This document shows positions 17,370 through 27,400 of a stretch of 64,000 nucleotides of DNA, in pieces. The stretch spans positions 19,305 through 83,304 of the forward strand of contig JASJCY010000004.1 of NCBI GenBank assembly GCA_030065825.1. The letters run 5' to 3'. The notes under the pieces were generated by a model. It had not been told where the DNA came from and did not search any database. It saw only the letters and a list, made by a program, of their open reading frames with translations. Every line of letters starts with the position of its first letter. The first letter of the stretch is position 1. A program made the position numbers and the translations under genes. This stretch comes from Nostocaceae cyanobacterium. Lineage in GTDB: Bacteria; Cyanobacteriota; Cyanobacteriia; Cyanobacteriales; Nostocaceae.

Positions 17370-18719
17370 ATGAAAACATCAAGTACGCCAAAAGAGCCTA
17401 TAAGTTTAACTAATGGTAATGGTGAGGTTAAAAAACACCATAAGCTTATAGGAACTACTTATCGAAATAATAGTAATTCCGATTATACAGAAAACATAGA
17501 GGAGTTATGTAGAAGTTTTAAATATAGTGAAAATAGCAATCATTATTGGAGTGAACCTCATCAATCTTTGCTATATGGTAGTCCAATTTATGAAGGAGCA
17601 TCTCCTGCTCAAAAATTAGCTCTTAATCATCTTCATTGGTTTGCTAACTATAACTATATTTCTAATTCGGAAACTGAGACAGTAGTTCTGAATCAAGTGA
17701 CAGCGGATGTTTTTGATGCCATTGGTTATGAAACTGTAGCCAAAGAATTGGCGATGGAAACTGAGCAAGAACATCACCATATTAAAGCTTTTCGCAAGAT
17801 AGGTTTAATGACAGTAATTGCTTTAATAGGCAAGGAAGGACTAAACTCTTCTTATCAGTGGAATTCTTATAAATCAACCTTAGGAACTAATTTTATTCCC
17901 ACTTCTAAATATTACTCTTTGCGTTTTGTAGCCAAAGGTCTTCTCAATGGTACAAAGCAACATTATTCACAATATTTAAAAGATTTAGAACAGAAAGATG
18001 ATTTTGCTTTTAGGGTGCCGACAACGGGTATAATTGGCAGGTCTTTAAAACATGACTTACAGAACTTCTTCACTTTCAATTGGGGTGGTGGTTCACCTTT
18101 TTTAGCATGTCAATTTTATGCCCTACGCATGATTGCGAATATGCATCTGAAGAATTTGGAACATCCCATTGCCAAGTATTTTAAAAAAGTAGAAAAAAGC
18201 GGAGAATTTATTCCAGCACCGACAGCAGTTTCCCATTATCATTTTTTAGATGAATCTTTTCACACGACAATTTCCCATGTAATTGCCCAAGATATGTACA
18301 AAGATTTCTCCAAACCCACAGCTTATGAAAAATATCTAGGGAATTTGGCAATTTATATGTCACAACATGGGGCATTAGGAGGACTTTCTGCTGTATTACC
18401 CCATCGCTATTTTAATGATGATTATTTGGTAATGGAGATAGTATACAGATTATTGCAATCTCCTCTATTTGGTATGTCTAGTTCCGAAGCTATGGAATGG
18501 ATGTATAAATCTTTTTGTTGCGAACATGAAGGTTTTCATCTAGCAGCTAAAAATCGTCAACGACTGACATCGGATCTACAAAGATTCTTTGCTGATGTTG
18601 ACTATCTATTACCAGTTAATCGGGAAATGCGTATAATGTCATCTAGAGGCTCAATCGATGATACTATACAGAATAATATCAAGACTTTTAAGCGATTTTC
18701 TCATTTAGTAACTAATTAG
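17370..18719 (+). CDS. AurF-like non-haem diiron oxygenase
   Basis: I place the start at ATG 17370, with GGGGGA at about 17360, rather than the upstream in-frame TTG at 17346; this gives about 449 residues. Diiron ligands can be read: a first helix with ETET, E132xxH135 in ETEQEHHH, and H291xxxE295xxH298 in HFLDESFH. The HxxxExxH spacing is that of AurF (p-aminobenzoate N-oxygenase) and its family. Wedged between the starter ACP and the PKS, it is a good candidate to oxidise the ACP-bound fatty acyl chain, for example by hydroxylation. N-oxygenation seems less likely because no amine donor enzyme is seen. The substrate is inferred from position only. Confidence 0.8.
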   Translation: MKTSSTPKEPISLTNGNGEVKKHHKLIGTTYRNNSNSDYTENIEELCRSFKYSENSNHYWSEPHQSLLYGSPIYEGASPAQKLALNHLHWFANYNYISNSETETVVLNQVTADVFDAIGYETVAKELAMETEQEHHHIKAFRKIGLMTVIALIGKEGLNSSYQWNSYKSTLGTNFIPTSKYYSLRFVAKGLLNGTKQHYSQYLKDLEQKDDFAFRVPTTGIIGRSLKHDLQNFFTFNWGGGSPFLACQFYALRMIANMHLKNLEHPIAKYFKKVEKSGEFIPAPTAVSHYHFLDESFHTTISHVIAQDMYKDFSKPTAYEKYLGNLAIYMSQHGALGGLSAVLPHRYFNDDYLVMEIVYRLLQSPLFGMSSSEAMEWMYKSFCCEHEGFHLAAKNRQRLTSDLQRFFADVDYLLPVNREMRIMSSRGSIDDTIQNNIKTFKRFSHLVTN

Positions 18720-18807
18720 AATTAGGAGGTGTGATTAGTCATTAATCATTGGTAAGGGTTTTAGAGATTAGTTAACTCCCAAACACTATGTAATTGGTTG
18801 GTTGAAA

Positions 18808-21800
18808 ATGGAAACCATAGGTATTATCGGTATTGGCTGTCGTTTTCCTGGTGCAAATAACCCGGAATCTTTTTGGCAACTATTGCGTAATGGTGGAGAT
18901 GCTATTACCGAAATACCCCCGGATCGATGGGATATTGACCAGTTTTATCACCCGACTCCCGCTACACCAGGAAAAATGCACAGTCGTTGGGGTGGTTTTT
19001 TGCCGCAGGTGGATCAATTCGATGCTAGTTTCTTTGGGATTTCTCCCCGAGAAGCGGAACGTATGGACCCCCAGCAGAGAATATTGTTAGAGGTTACTTG
19101 GGAAGCTTTAGAAAATGCGGGTATAGTACCAAAAAGCCTATCTGGTAGTCGGACTGGGGTGTTTGTGGGGATTAGCAATATTGACTATATTCAAATTTTA
19201 TTTCAAGATTATTCTAATATAAATGCGTATAATGGCATCGGCACTGCCTTTTCCATTAGCGCTAACCGCATATCTTACCTCCTGAATTTGCAAGGTCCAA
19301 GCATAGCGATAGATACCGCTTGTTCTGCATCCCTGGTTGCACTTCATTATGCTTGTCAGAGTCTGAAGAACAAAGAATCAGACCTGTGTATAGTGGGAGG
19401 AGTGAACCTGATTTTGTCTCCTGAGGCAAGTATAACTTTTTCTCAAGCGCAAATGATGGCAGCAGATGGTCGTTGTAAAACCTTTGATGCTAGTGCGAAT
19501 GGTTATGTGCGTGCTGAAGGTTGCGGAGTTGTGATCCTCAAACGGGTTAAGGACGCAATTCGAGATAGAGACCAAATTCAAGGGGTGATTAGAGGTTCAG
19601 CGGTTAATCAAGATGGTTTGACTTATGCGCTGACAGCACCTAATGGTTTAGCACAGCAGTCTGTGATTAATCAAGCTTTGACAAATGCTGGAGTCGCACC
19701 CGCAGAAATTAGCTATGTGGAAACCCACGGAACTGGGACTTCTTTGGGAGATCCGATTGAAGTCAAAGCTTTGAAGAAAGTGCTAAATCAAGGACGTTCT
19801 CCATCTAACCCTTGTTGGTTAGGTTCAGTTAAGACAAATATCGGTCATTTAGAATCAGCAGCGGGAATAGCTGGTTTAATTAAGGTGGTACTGTCCCTCC
19901 AACATGGGGAAATTCCTCCTCATCTACATCTGCAACAGTTAAACCCATATATTTCTCTGGAAGATACACCCTTTTCTATTCCTACTCAGCTTCAACCTTG
20001 GTCTGTAAATGGAGAAAATCGTCGTTTAGCTGGTGTGAGTTCCTTTGGTTTTGGGGGAACTAATGCTCATGTGATTCTAGAGTCAGCTGCAAACTTACTA
20101 CCTGAGACATCAGAGGTTGAAGTTGAGGTTGAACGTCCCCAGCATCTATTGACTCTTTCAGCTAAAACCGAGTCAGCTTTGGGGGAATTGGTGCAAACTT
20201 ATCAACAATTCCTGGAAACTAAAAAAGATGCTCACATTGCAGATATTTGTTTCACTACCAATATTGGGCGATCGCACTTTTCTCATCGTTTAGGGGTAGT
20301 AGCAGCATCAACAGCAGAGATTAAAGAACAACTTACTAATTTTACCGTCGGTGGAGTATCAGAGCAGCTATTTACTGGACAAGTACCACTTAATAGTAAA
20401 ACAAAAATAGCCTTTTTATTCACAGGTCAAGGTTCCCAGTACGTGGGAATGGGACAAGAACTCTATCAAACCCAACCCACATTTAGAAAAGTTTTACAAC
20501 AGTGCGATCGCATCCTCCGTAGAGATTTAGAAATACCCCTATTAGAAGTTCTCTATCCAACCAATCCAGAGGACTCACCCATCAATGAAACCGCTTACAC
20601 TCAACCCGCTTTATTTGCTGTAGAATATGCTCTCTATCAGTTGTGGAAGTCTTGGGGAATCACCCCAGATGTCGTCATGGGTCACAGTGTGGGAGAATAT
20701 GTGGCAGCAGCTGTAGCGGGGGTATTCAGCTTAGAAGATGGGTTAAAATTGATTGCTCAACGGGGACGATTAATGCAAACAGCTTGTCCTCCAGGAGCTA
20801 TGGTAGCAGTATTTACCGACGAAGCAACTGTAAGGGCAGTCATAGAACCCTATGGAGAACAACTATCCATTGCTGCTATTAATGGTCATAAAAGTATAGT
20901 TATTTCCGGTGAATCCCCAGCGGTTGCAGCAGTCACAGAAGTCTTACAAGGCAAAGGTGTGGAGACTAAACAGCTAAAAGTTTCCCGTGGATTTCACTCG
21001 GCGTTGATGCAGCCGATGTTACATGAATTTGAGGAGGTGGCACGGAAAGTTAGTTATTCTAGTCCCCAAATCAAGATAATTTCTAACCTCACTGGCAAGG
21101 TAGCGGATAAATCAATTGTCACTCCCGAATATTGGTGTAATCACGTAATTAAACCAGTCTTGTTTACTGCCAGCATGGATAATTTTCAGCAATTGGGAGA
21201 TAGGGTATTTGTGGAAATTGGTCCCAAACCGACTTTATTAGGTATGGGTCGTCACTATCTACCATCAGGGACTGGTGTATGGTTGCCTAGTTTACGTCCA
21301 GGACAGTCAGATTGGCAACAGTTGTTAGGTAGTCTAGGGAAATTATACGCTCTTGGGGTACCAATAGATTGGTCTGGGTTTCATGGGGATTATTCCTGTC
21401 GTCGTCTGCAATTACCAACTTATCCCTTCCAACGACAAAGATATTGGTTTTCCCATGGTGAGAATCATTCCCAGGGGGTGAAAAATCACAACCCTCATCC
21501 TTTAAGGGGTCAGCGCTTACAATTAGCAGGTCTAGAAGAGATACGCTTTCAGTACCAAATTAGTCCAGATAATCCCAGCTTTTTACAACAGTATCGCACA
21601 ACTAACCAGGTGAGGGTGCCTAGTACAGTTTACCTAGAGATGGTTTATGCTGCGGGGGTAAAGGTTCTGAAAACGGAGAACTTGCTACTGTCAGAGATTC
21701 AGATTCAACAGCCATTGATTTTAGGAGAAAATGAACTTAAGACCCTACAACTGGTTTTAAACCCCCTGGGTAAATCAGCATTTTCTTTCCAGATTTTTAG

Positions 21801-24231
21801 TTTGACAACTCCAGCAGAAGCAGAGAAACAAGAGAGTGAAAACTCAACTTGGGTGTTGCACGCATCAGGAAAGGTGCTTGTCAGGGGAGAAGAGGTAAAA
21901 GCACCAATAGTAGACTTGACTGTTATCCAAGCTGAACACCAAGAGGAAATATCAGTCCCAGGTATTGAACAACTGTGGGGGAATTCAGAATCAGTCCTAG
22001 GTAGGATTGAATTACCACCAGCAGTGAGATTAAATTCAGATTACCAGTTACATCCTGTAGTGCTGGATGCATGTTTGCAAGTAGTCCGGGGTTTATTCCT
22101 TGAGGATAGGGGTTCAAATTATGCCCAAATTGGCATAGAAAAGCTAACTGTATTTAAGGGGGAACAGGGAGTTAAGCGTCCTGAGGGTGGATTATGGAGT
22201 CAAGCAAGACTGCGTCCGGTTAATGGTTCCGATTCTTCAACCCGGATTGTAGATTTGCTCTTTTTTGCTGAGGATGGACAGTTGGTTGCAATGGTGGAAG
22301 GTCTACAACTCCAGCGAGTTAATCCCTCCTCACCCTGGAGTAATTGGTTGTACGAAGTAGAATGGTCTCCCCAGGAACTGCAACCCCAATCACAGCAACA
22401 GTCCTCCAGGAGTTGGTTAATTTTCGCAGATACCCAAGGTATTGGCAAGGAGTTAGCTGCACTCCTGTCAGGGAAAGGTGAAGTCTGCACCTTGGTATTT
22501 GCTGGAAATCAGTATCAACAGTTAAGCGAACATGAATTTACCATTGACCGGACAAATCCTGGGGACTTTCAGCGATTACTGCAAGATGTGGTTAACTCCA
22601 GCAAACCACCATTGTCTAAAATTCTACATTTGTGGAGTTTAGATGCAGTCGGGGAACCACAGACAGCCGAAGATTTGGAAATGGCTGTAAGTATAGGATG
22701 CGCTAGTAGTTTGTATTTAGTCCAATCCCTGGTGAAGATGGGTTTGCAGGTAGCTCCTGACTTATATTTAGTTACTAAAGGAGCGCAAGCGATAAGTAAA
22801 ACCACAGAACTAGCAGTGGAACAATCACCCTTATGGGGTTTGGGTAAAGTTATTCATATGGAGCATCCTGAATTTAACTGTATGCTCATGGATTTAGATC
22901 CATCCCCCGATGCAAATCAGGTGCAAAATTTATTTGACTCAATATGGTCAGTAAAATCACCAGGTCAATCCCTAATGGCTTGGCGTCAAAACCAACTCTA
23001 TTTAGCTCAATTAGTACCTAGTCCCAAACATCAGTCCCAGTCTGTGGATTTACGGGGGGATGGTACTTACCTAATTGTGGGTGGATTAGGGGGCATTGGT
23101 TTACACTTAGCCCAGTGGATGGTAGAACGGGGAGCGCGTCATTTAGTATTTATGGGTCGTAGCGGTGCAAATCCCCATGGGAGAGAAGTTTTAAAAGATT
23201 TGGAACAGCTAGGAGTTGAAATTGTAATTGCGACTGGTGATGTCTCCCAGAAGCAGGAAGTAGCCAAGGTTCTAGACCAAATTAAAGCATCCATGCCACC
23301 ATTGCGGGGTATCATGCATTTAGCTGGTATTAATGATGACCGATTGTTGCGGGAGCATAAATGGGAACTGTTTACAAAAGTCTTCGCTCCTAAGGTCAGT
23401 GGTTCATGGAATTTACACATCCTGACTCAGGAGATACCACTAGACTTTTTTGTGCTTTTCTCCTCCATTGCTTCCATGACTGGTGGTTCTGGTTTAGGTA
23501 ACTATGCAGCAGCTAACACCTTTTTAGACGCTTTGGCTCATTATCGGAGAATGCAAGGTTTACCTGGACTGAGTATTAATTGGGGACCTTGGGCAAAAGT
23601 GGGGATGGCTGCAAATGTGGGTAGGGGACAGGAGGGTCAGTGGTTGATCCAGGGATTAGAACCAATGCAACCACAGTTAGGACTAGAAGCTCTGGAGTAT
23701 TTATTAAACCCCGTCCTTAAGGACAGGGTCTTACAAAATTCCGCTCAAGTGGGAGTAATACCAATTAATTGGTCTAAATACTTAGAGTTTTTCCCGAATA
23801 TCAAATCTAGATTTTTAGATGGAGTAATTGATGCTGGAACTTCTACAAGTAGTCAGGGAGATAGAAATCAGTTTGAAAGTAAGTTTAATATTTTACAGCA
23901 ATTACAAGAGGCTGAAGGAAGCAAGCATTTAGATTTGTTGGTTACTTATTTACAACAATATGTCTGTAAAGTTCTGGGATTTAAATCTTCTACAAATTTA
24001 GAGATACAACAGTCATTGTTGGAATTAGGTCTTGATTCTTTAATGGCTGTACAACTGAAAAATTGGATTTCCACCGATTTAGGGGTAAACTTACCAATAG
24101 AAAAGTTTATTAATGATTCGAGTATTCTGCAACTGGCAACATTTTTACAGTCAGAACTAGCTTATAAATCAATTATTTCTCTTCCAAAAGTTGCTTCAAC
24201 TTCAGAAAATTTTGTCGAGGGGGAAATATGA
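18808..24231 (+). CDS. Type I PKS: KS-AT-DH(degenerate)-KR-ACP
   Basis: ATG 18808 is preferred to the TTG two codons earlier, giving 1807 residues. Domains: KS about 1-430 (Cys172 in DTACSASL, HGTGTSLGDP, KTNIGHLES); AT about 525-840 (Ser627 in GHSVGEY; RGFHS, malonyl-like); DH about 890-1180; KR about 1400-1600 (GGLGGIG, NDD, Tyr1566 in NYAAAN); ACP about 1705-1770 (Ser1744 in GLDSLM). In the DH the usual HHRVF block reads QYRTT (Gln928-Tyr929), so the catalytic His is lost although Asp1087 in the second motif is kept. No ER, aminotransferase or TE. It should add one malonyl unit to the starter and stop at a 3-hydroxy acyl stage, then pass it to the downstream NRPS that begins with a docking domain. 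Confidence 0.95.
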   Translation: METIGIIGIGCRFPGANNPESFWQLLRNGGDAITEIPPDRWDIDQFYHPTPATPGKMHSRWGGFLPQVDQFDASFFGISPREAERMDPQQRILLEVTWEALENAGIVPKSLSGSRTGVFVGISNIDYIQILFQDYSNINAYNGIGTAFSISANRISYLLNLQGPSIAIDTACSASLVALHYACQSLKNKESDLCIVGGVNLILSPEASITFSQAQMMAADGRCKTFDASANGYVRAEGCGVVILKRVKDAIRDRDQIQGVIRGSAVNQDGLTYALTAPNGLAQQSVINQALTNAGVAPAEISYVETHGTGTSLGDPIEVKALKKVLNQGRSPSNPCWLGSVKTNIGHLESAAGIAGLIKVVLSLQHGEIPPHLHLQQLNPYISLEDTPFSIPTQLQPWSVNGENRRLAGVSSFGFGGTNAHVILESAANLLPETSEVEVEVERPQHLLTLSAKTESALGELVQTYQQFLETKKDAHIADICFTTNIGRSHFSHRLGVVAASTAEIKEQLTNFTVGGVSEQLFTGQVPLNSKTKIAFLFTGQGSQYVGMGQELYQTQPTFRKVLQQCDRILRRDLEIPLLEVLYPTNPEDSPINETAYTQPALFAVEYALYQLWKSWGITPDVVMGHSVGEYVAAAVAGVFSLEDGLKLIAQRGRLMQTACPPGAMVAVFTDEATVRAVIEPYGEQLSIAAINGHKSIVISGESPAVAAVTEVLQGKGVETKQLKVSRGFHSALMQPMLHEFEEVARKVSYSSPQIKIISNLTGKVADKSIVTPEYWCNHVIKPVLFTASMDNFQQLGDRVFVEIGPKPTLLGMGRHYLPSGTGVWLPSLRPGQSDWQQLLGSLGKLYALGVPIDWSGFHGDYSCRRLQLPTYPFQRQRYWFSHGENHSQGVKNHNPHPLRGQRLQLAGLEEIRFQYQISPDNPSFLQQYRTTNQVRVPSTVYLEMVYAAGVKVLKTENLLLSEIQIQQPLILGENELKTLQLVLNPLGKSAFSFQIFSLTTPAEAEKQESENSTWVLHASGKVLVRGEEVKAPIVDLTVIQAEHQEEISVPGIEQLWGNSESVLGRIELPPAVRLNSDYQLHPVVLDACLQVVRGLFLEDRGSNYAQIGIEKLTVFKGEQGVKRPEGGLWSQARLRPVNGSDSSTRIVDLLFFAEDGQLVAMVEGLQLQRVNPSSPWSNWLYEVEWSPQELQPQSQQQSSRSWLIFADTQGIGKELAALLSGKGEVCTLVFAGNQYQQLSEHEFTIDRTNPGDFQRLLQDVVNSSKPPLSKILHLWSLDAVGEPQTAEDLEMAVSIGCASSLYLVQSLVKMGLQVAPDLYLVTKGAQAISKTTELAVEQSPLWGLGKVIHMEHPEFNCMLMDLDPSPDANQVQNLFDSIWSVKSPGQSLMAWRQNQLYLAQLVPSPKHQSQSVDLRGDGTYLIVGGLGGIGLHLAQWMVERGARHLVFMGRSGANPHGREVLKDLEQLGVEIVIATGDVSQKQEVAKVLDQIKASMPPLRGIMHLAGINDDRLLREHKWELFTKVFAPKVSGSWNLHILTQEIPLDFFVLFSSIASMTGGSGLGNYAAANTFLDALAHYRRMQGLPGLSINWGPWAKVGMAANVGRGQEGQWLIQGLEPMQPQLGLEALEYLLNPVLKDRVLQNSAQVGVIPINWSKYLEFFPNIKSRFLDGVIDAGTSTSSQGDRNQFESKFNILQQLQEAEGSKHLDLLVTYLQQYVCKVLGFKSSTNLEIQQSLLELGLDSLMAVQLKNWISTDLGVNLPIEKFINDSSILQLATFLQSELAYKSIISLPKVASTSENFVEGEI

Positions 24232-24433
24232 ATATAAATAAAACTTACACAACTAGCATATTGATACTGTTTGTAGTCAGGGTTTTAACCCGCTTTTTGA
24301 GTACTAAGGTACCTACTACCAACCAAAAATTAACTTTCAAGCATGACACTTACCTAAGTCCTGGATAAATAACAAATGACAAATAACAAATAACAAATAA
24401 CAAATAACAAATAACAAATAACAAATAACAAAT
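24232..24433. repeat. Dispersed repeat and AACAAAT array before NRPS1
   Basis: The first part (about 24240-24363) shares blocks with 61893-61971: ACTTA-CAACTAGCATATT at the left, GTACTAAGGTACCTACTACC in the middle, and TAAGTCCTGG at the right. The second part (about 24367-24432) is a tandem AACAAAT array of about nine units that runs straight into the ATG of the NRPS at 24434, leaving no Shine-Dalgarno sequence. Confidence 0.8.
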
Positions 24434-27400
24434 ATGAATATAGTTGAATTTTTGGAACATCTGGGGACAAAGAATATAGAGTTGTGGGTTGAGGGAGAAA
24501 AACTCCGCTATCGCGCTCCCCAAGAGGTTTTGAGTCCGACAATTTTGAGTGAAATTAAACAATATAAAACAGAAATTCTTGCCTTTTTGAGGCGTAAAAA
24601 TGACTCTATATTACCTACGAACAGGGATGTAGCATTACCATTATCTTTTGCCCAACAAAGGTTATGGATAATTACCCAGTTAGATCCAGATAATGCCTTT
24701 TATAATCTTCCGGGAGCAGTACGTCTTCAAGGTAAACTAAATATAGAATTTTTACAACAAAGTTTTAGCGAAATTATTAATAGACATGAAGCTTTGCGGA
24801 CAAATTTTATTGTCCAAGCAGATGGGGAACCAGTGCAAATTATTCGTCCCCCTGGTGCTTGGAAATTATCAGTAGTAGATATACAAAAATTGTCTCCCAG
24901 AGAGCAAGAAATTTCTTGGCAAAAATTAGCAGCAAAATCAGCCCAACGTCCCTTTAATTTAGCAACAGAACCTTTAATTCGGGGGACTTTAGTGCAATTA
25001 TCAGACACAGAACATATCTTGTTATTGTGTCTACATCATATTATTGCTGATGGTTGGTCAAAGAGTATTTTTGTACGGGAATTAGCCACATTTTACTCAT
25101 CATTCTACCATGGTCGAACCGTACCACTACCACAACTACCTATACAATATGCTGATTATGCAGTTTGGCAGAGACAATGGTTGCAAGGTGATATATTAGA
25201 GTCCCAACTTGAGTACTGGAAACAACAACTAGCAAACGCACCTACTCTCTTATCCCTCCCTACTGACCGACCCCGACCTGCTGTACAAACCTTCCAAGGG
25301 GGATATCAATCCTTTGCATTCCCCAAACAGTTAAGTGAAGCACTGAAATCATTAAGCAGGGAAGAAGGGGTTACCCTGTTTATGACCCTGTTATGTGCCT
25401 TTAATATTCTACTTTATCGTTATGCAGGTACTGAAGACATTTTAGTGGGTTCCCCCATTGCGAATCGCAACAAAAGCGAAATTGAAGGGTTAATTGGCTT
25501 TTTTGTGAATAATTTAGTCCTGCGCACAGATTTATCAGGGAATCCCAGTTACCGGGAATTATTGGCTAGGGTGAAGGAGATTACTTTAGCAGCTTATAAT
25601 CATCAAGATATACCTTTTGAATTACTGGTAGATGCATTAGTTCCAGAACGAGATTTAAGCCATACTCCCCTGTTCCAGGTGATGTTTGCACTCCAGAATA
25701 CCCCTGTAGAAAAGATGGATTTGGCTGGGTTAAGTCTGAGTCCATTGGTGGTAGAGAATAAAACATCAAAATTTGATTTGACCTTATCTGTGGAGAACAC
25801 TACCGATGGACTGACGGGATGGTGGGAATACAGTACCGATTTGTTTGATGATGCAACCATAACTCGGATGATTGGTCATTTTCAAACCTTGCTAGAGGGA
25901 ATTGTTGCTAACCCGCAACAGAATATCGATGAATTACCCTTATTAACAGCCAATGAACGACATCAGTTGTTAGTGGAGTGGAATGATACTGCAAGGAAAT
26001 ATCCCTCAGATAAGTCTATTCATCAACTATTTGAAGAACAGGTAGAGAAAACACCAGATGCGATCGCACTCGTATATGAAGATAAACAATTATCTTACCA
26101 AGAATTGAATCGTCGCGCTAACCAATTAGCACATTACTTGCAAACCTTGGGTGTGGGACCCGATGTTCTAGTTGGTATTTGTGTAGAACGTTCCCCAGAG
26201 ATGATTGTAGGACTGTTGGGGATACTCAAAGCTGGTGGTGCTTATGTACCCCTTGACCCAGATTATCCCCCAGAACGTCTGAGTTTGATGTTGTCAGATG
26301 CTGAAGTAGGAGTATTGTTGACTCAACAGCGACTTGTGAAGGAACTACCTAACCATAGCGCTACTGTGGTCTGTTTAGATCAGATATGGGAAGAGATTAG
26401 TCAACAAAGTGAGAAAAATTTGGTTAATGGGGTAACACCCGATAATTTAGCTTACATTAACTATACTTCCGGTTCCACAGGTCAGCCAAAAGGAGTAGAG
26501 GTTGTGCATCGGGGAGTAGTCCGTCTGCTGATGGGGGTAGATTATGTTCACCTAGATGCAACCGGGAGATTTCTCCAGTTATCCTCAATTTCTTTTGATG
26601 CTTCTACTTTGGAAATTTGGGGAGCTTTATTGCATGGTGGACAATGTATTCTGTTCCCAGGTAGAGTTCCTACCCCTCTGGAGTTGAGTCAGCAAATCCA
26701 CAAACATGGGATTACCATTATGTGGCTGACATCTGCCTTGTTTAATACCATAATTGATCATACTCCAGAAGCGTTGTCAGGAATTAAGCAACTACTGATT
26801 GGTGGAGAAGCGCTATCAGTGGTTCATGTTCACAAAGGTCTTCAGGTTTTACCGGACACAGAAATTATTAATGGTTATGGTCCGACAGAAAGCACCACCT
26901 TTACCTGTTGTTACTCGATTCAGAGAACCCTAGATCCGCTGGTACAGTCAATCCCCATTGGACGTCCCATCAGTAATACTCAAGTTTATATTTTGGATAC
27001 TCAGATGCAACCCGTTCCTATGGGTGTACCTGGGGAGTTGTATATTGCTGGTGCGGGATTAGCACGGGGATACCTCAACCATCCAGAGTTAAGCAATGAG
27101 AAATTTGTCCCCAATCCCTTTGACAGTGGTGAGGGAGGACGGTTATATCGGACTGGAGATTTAGTTCGTTATCTAGATAATGGTTGTATTGAATACTTGG
27201 GACGCATCGATAACCAAGTAAAAATACGGGGCTTCCGCATCGAGTTGGGAGAGATAGAAACGGTACTGAGTCAACACCCTGGTGTAGGTCAAACCGTAGC
27301 GATTGTGCGTGAAGATGTAGCTGGGGATAAACGTTTAGTTGTTTACGTGGTATCCGATGAGCAGCAAACACCTACCAGCGCTGACTTGCATAGCTTCCTG

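Noticed and set aside
18808..24231. Aminotransferase or ER domain in the PKS, as in beta-amino fatty acid lipopeptides
   Set aside because: The region between AT and ACP is accounted for by a DH fold and a KR. No PLP-lysine motif or ER NADPH motif is visible.
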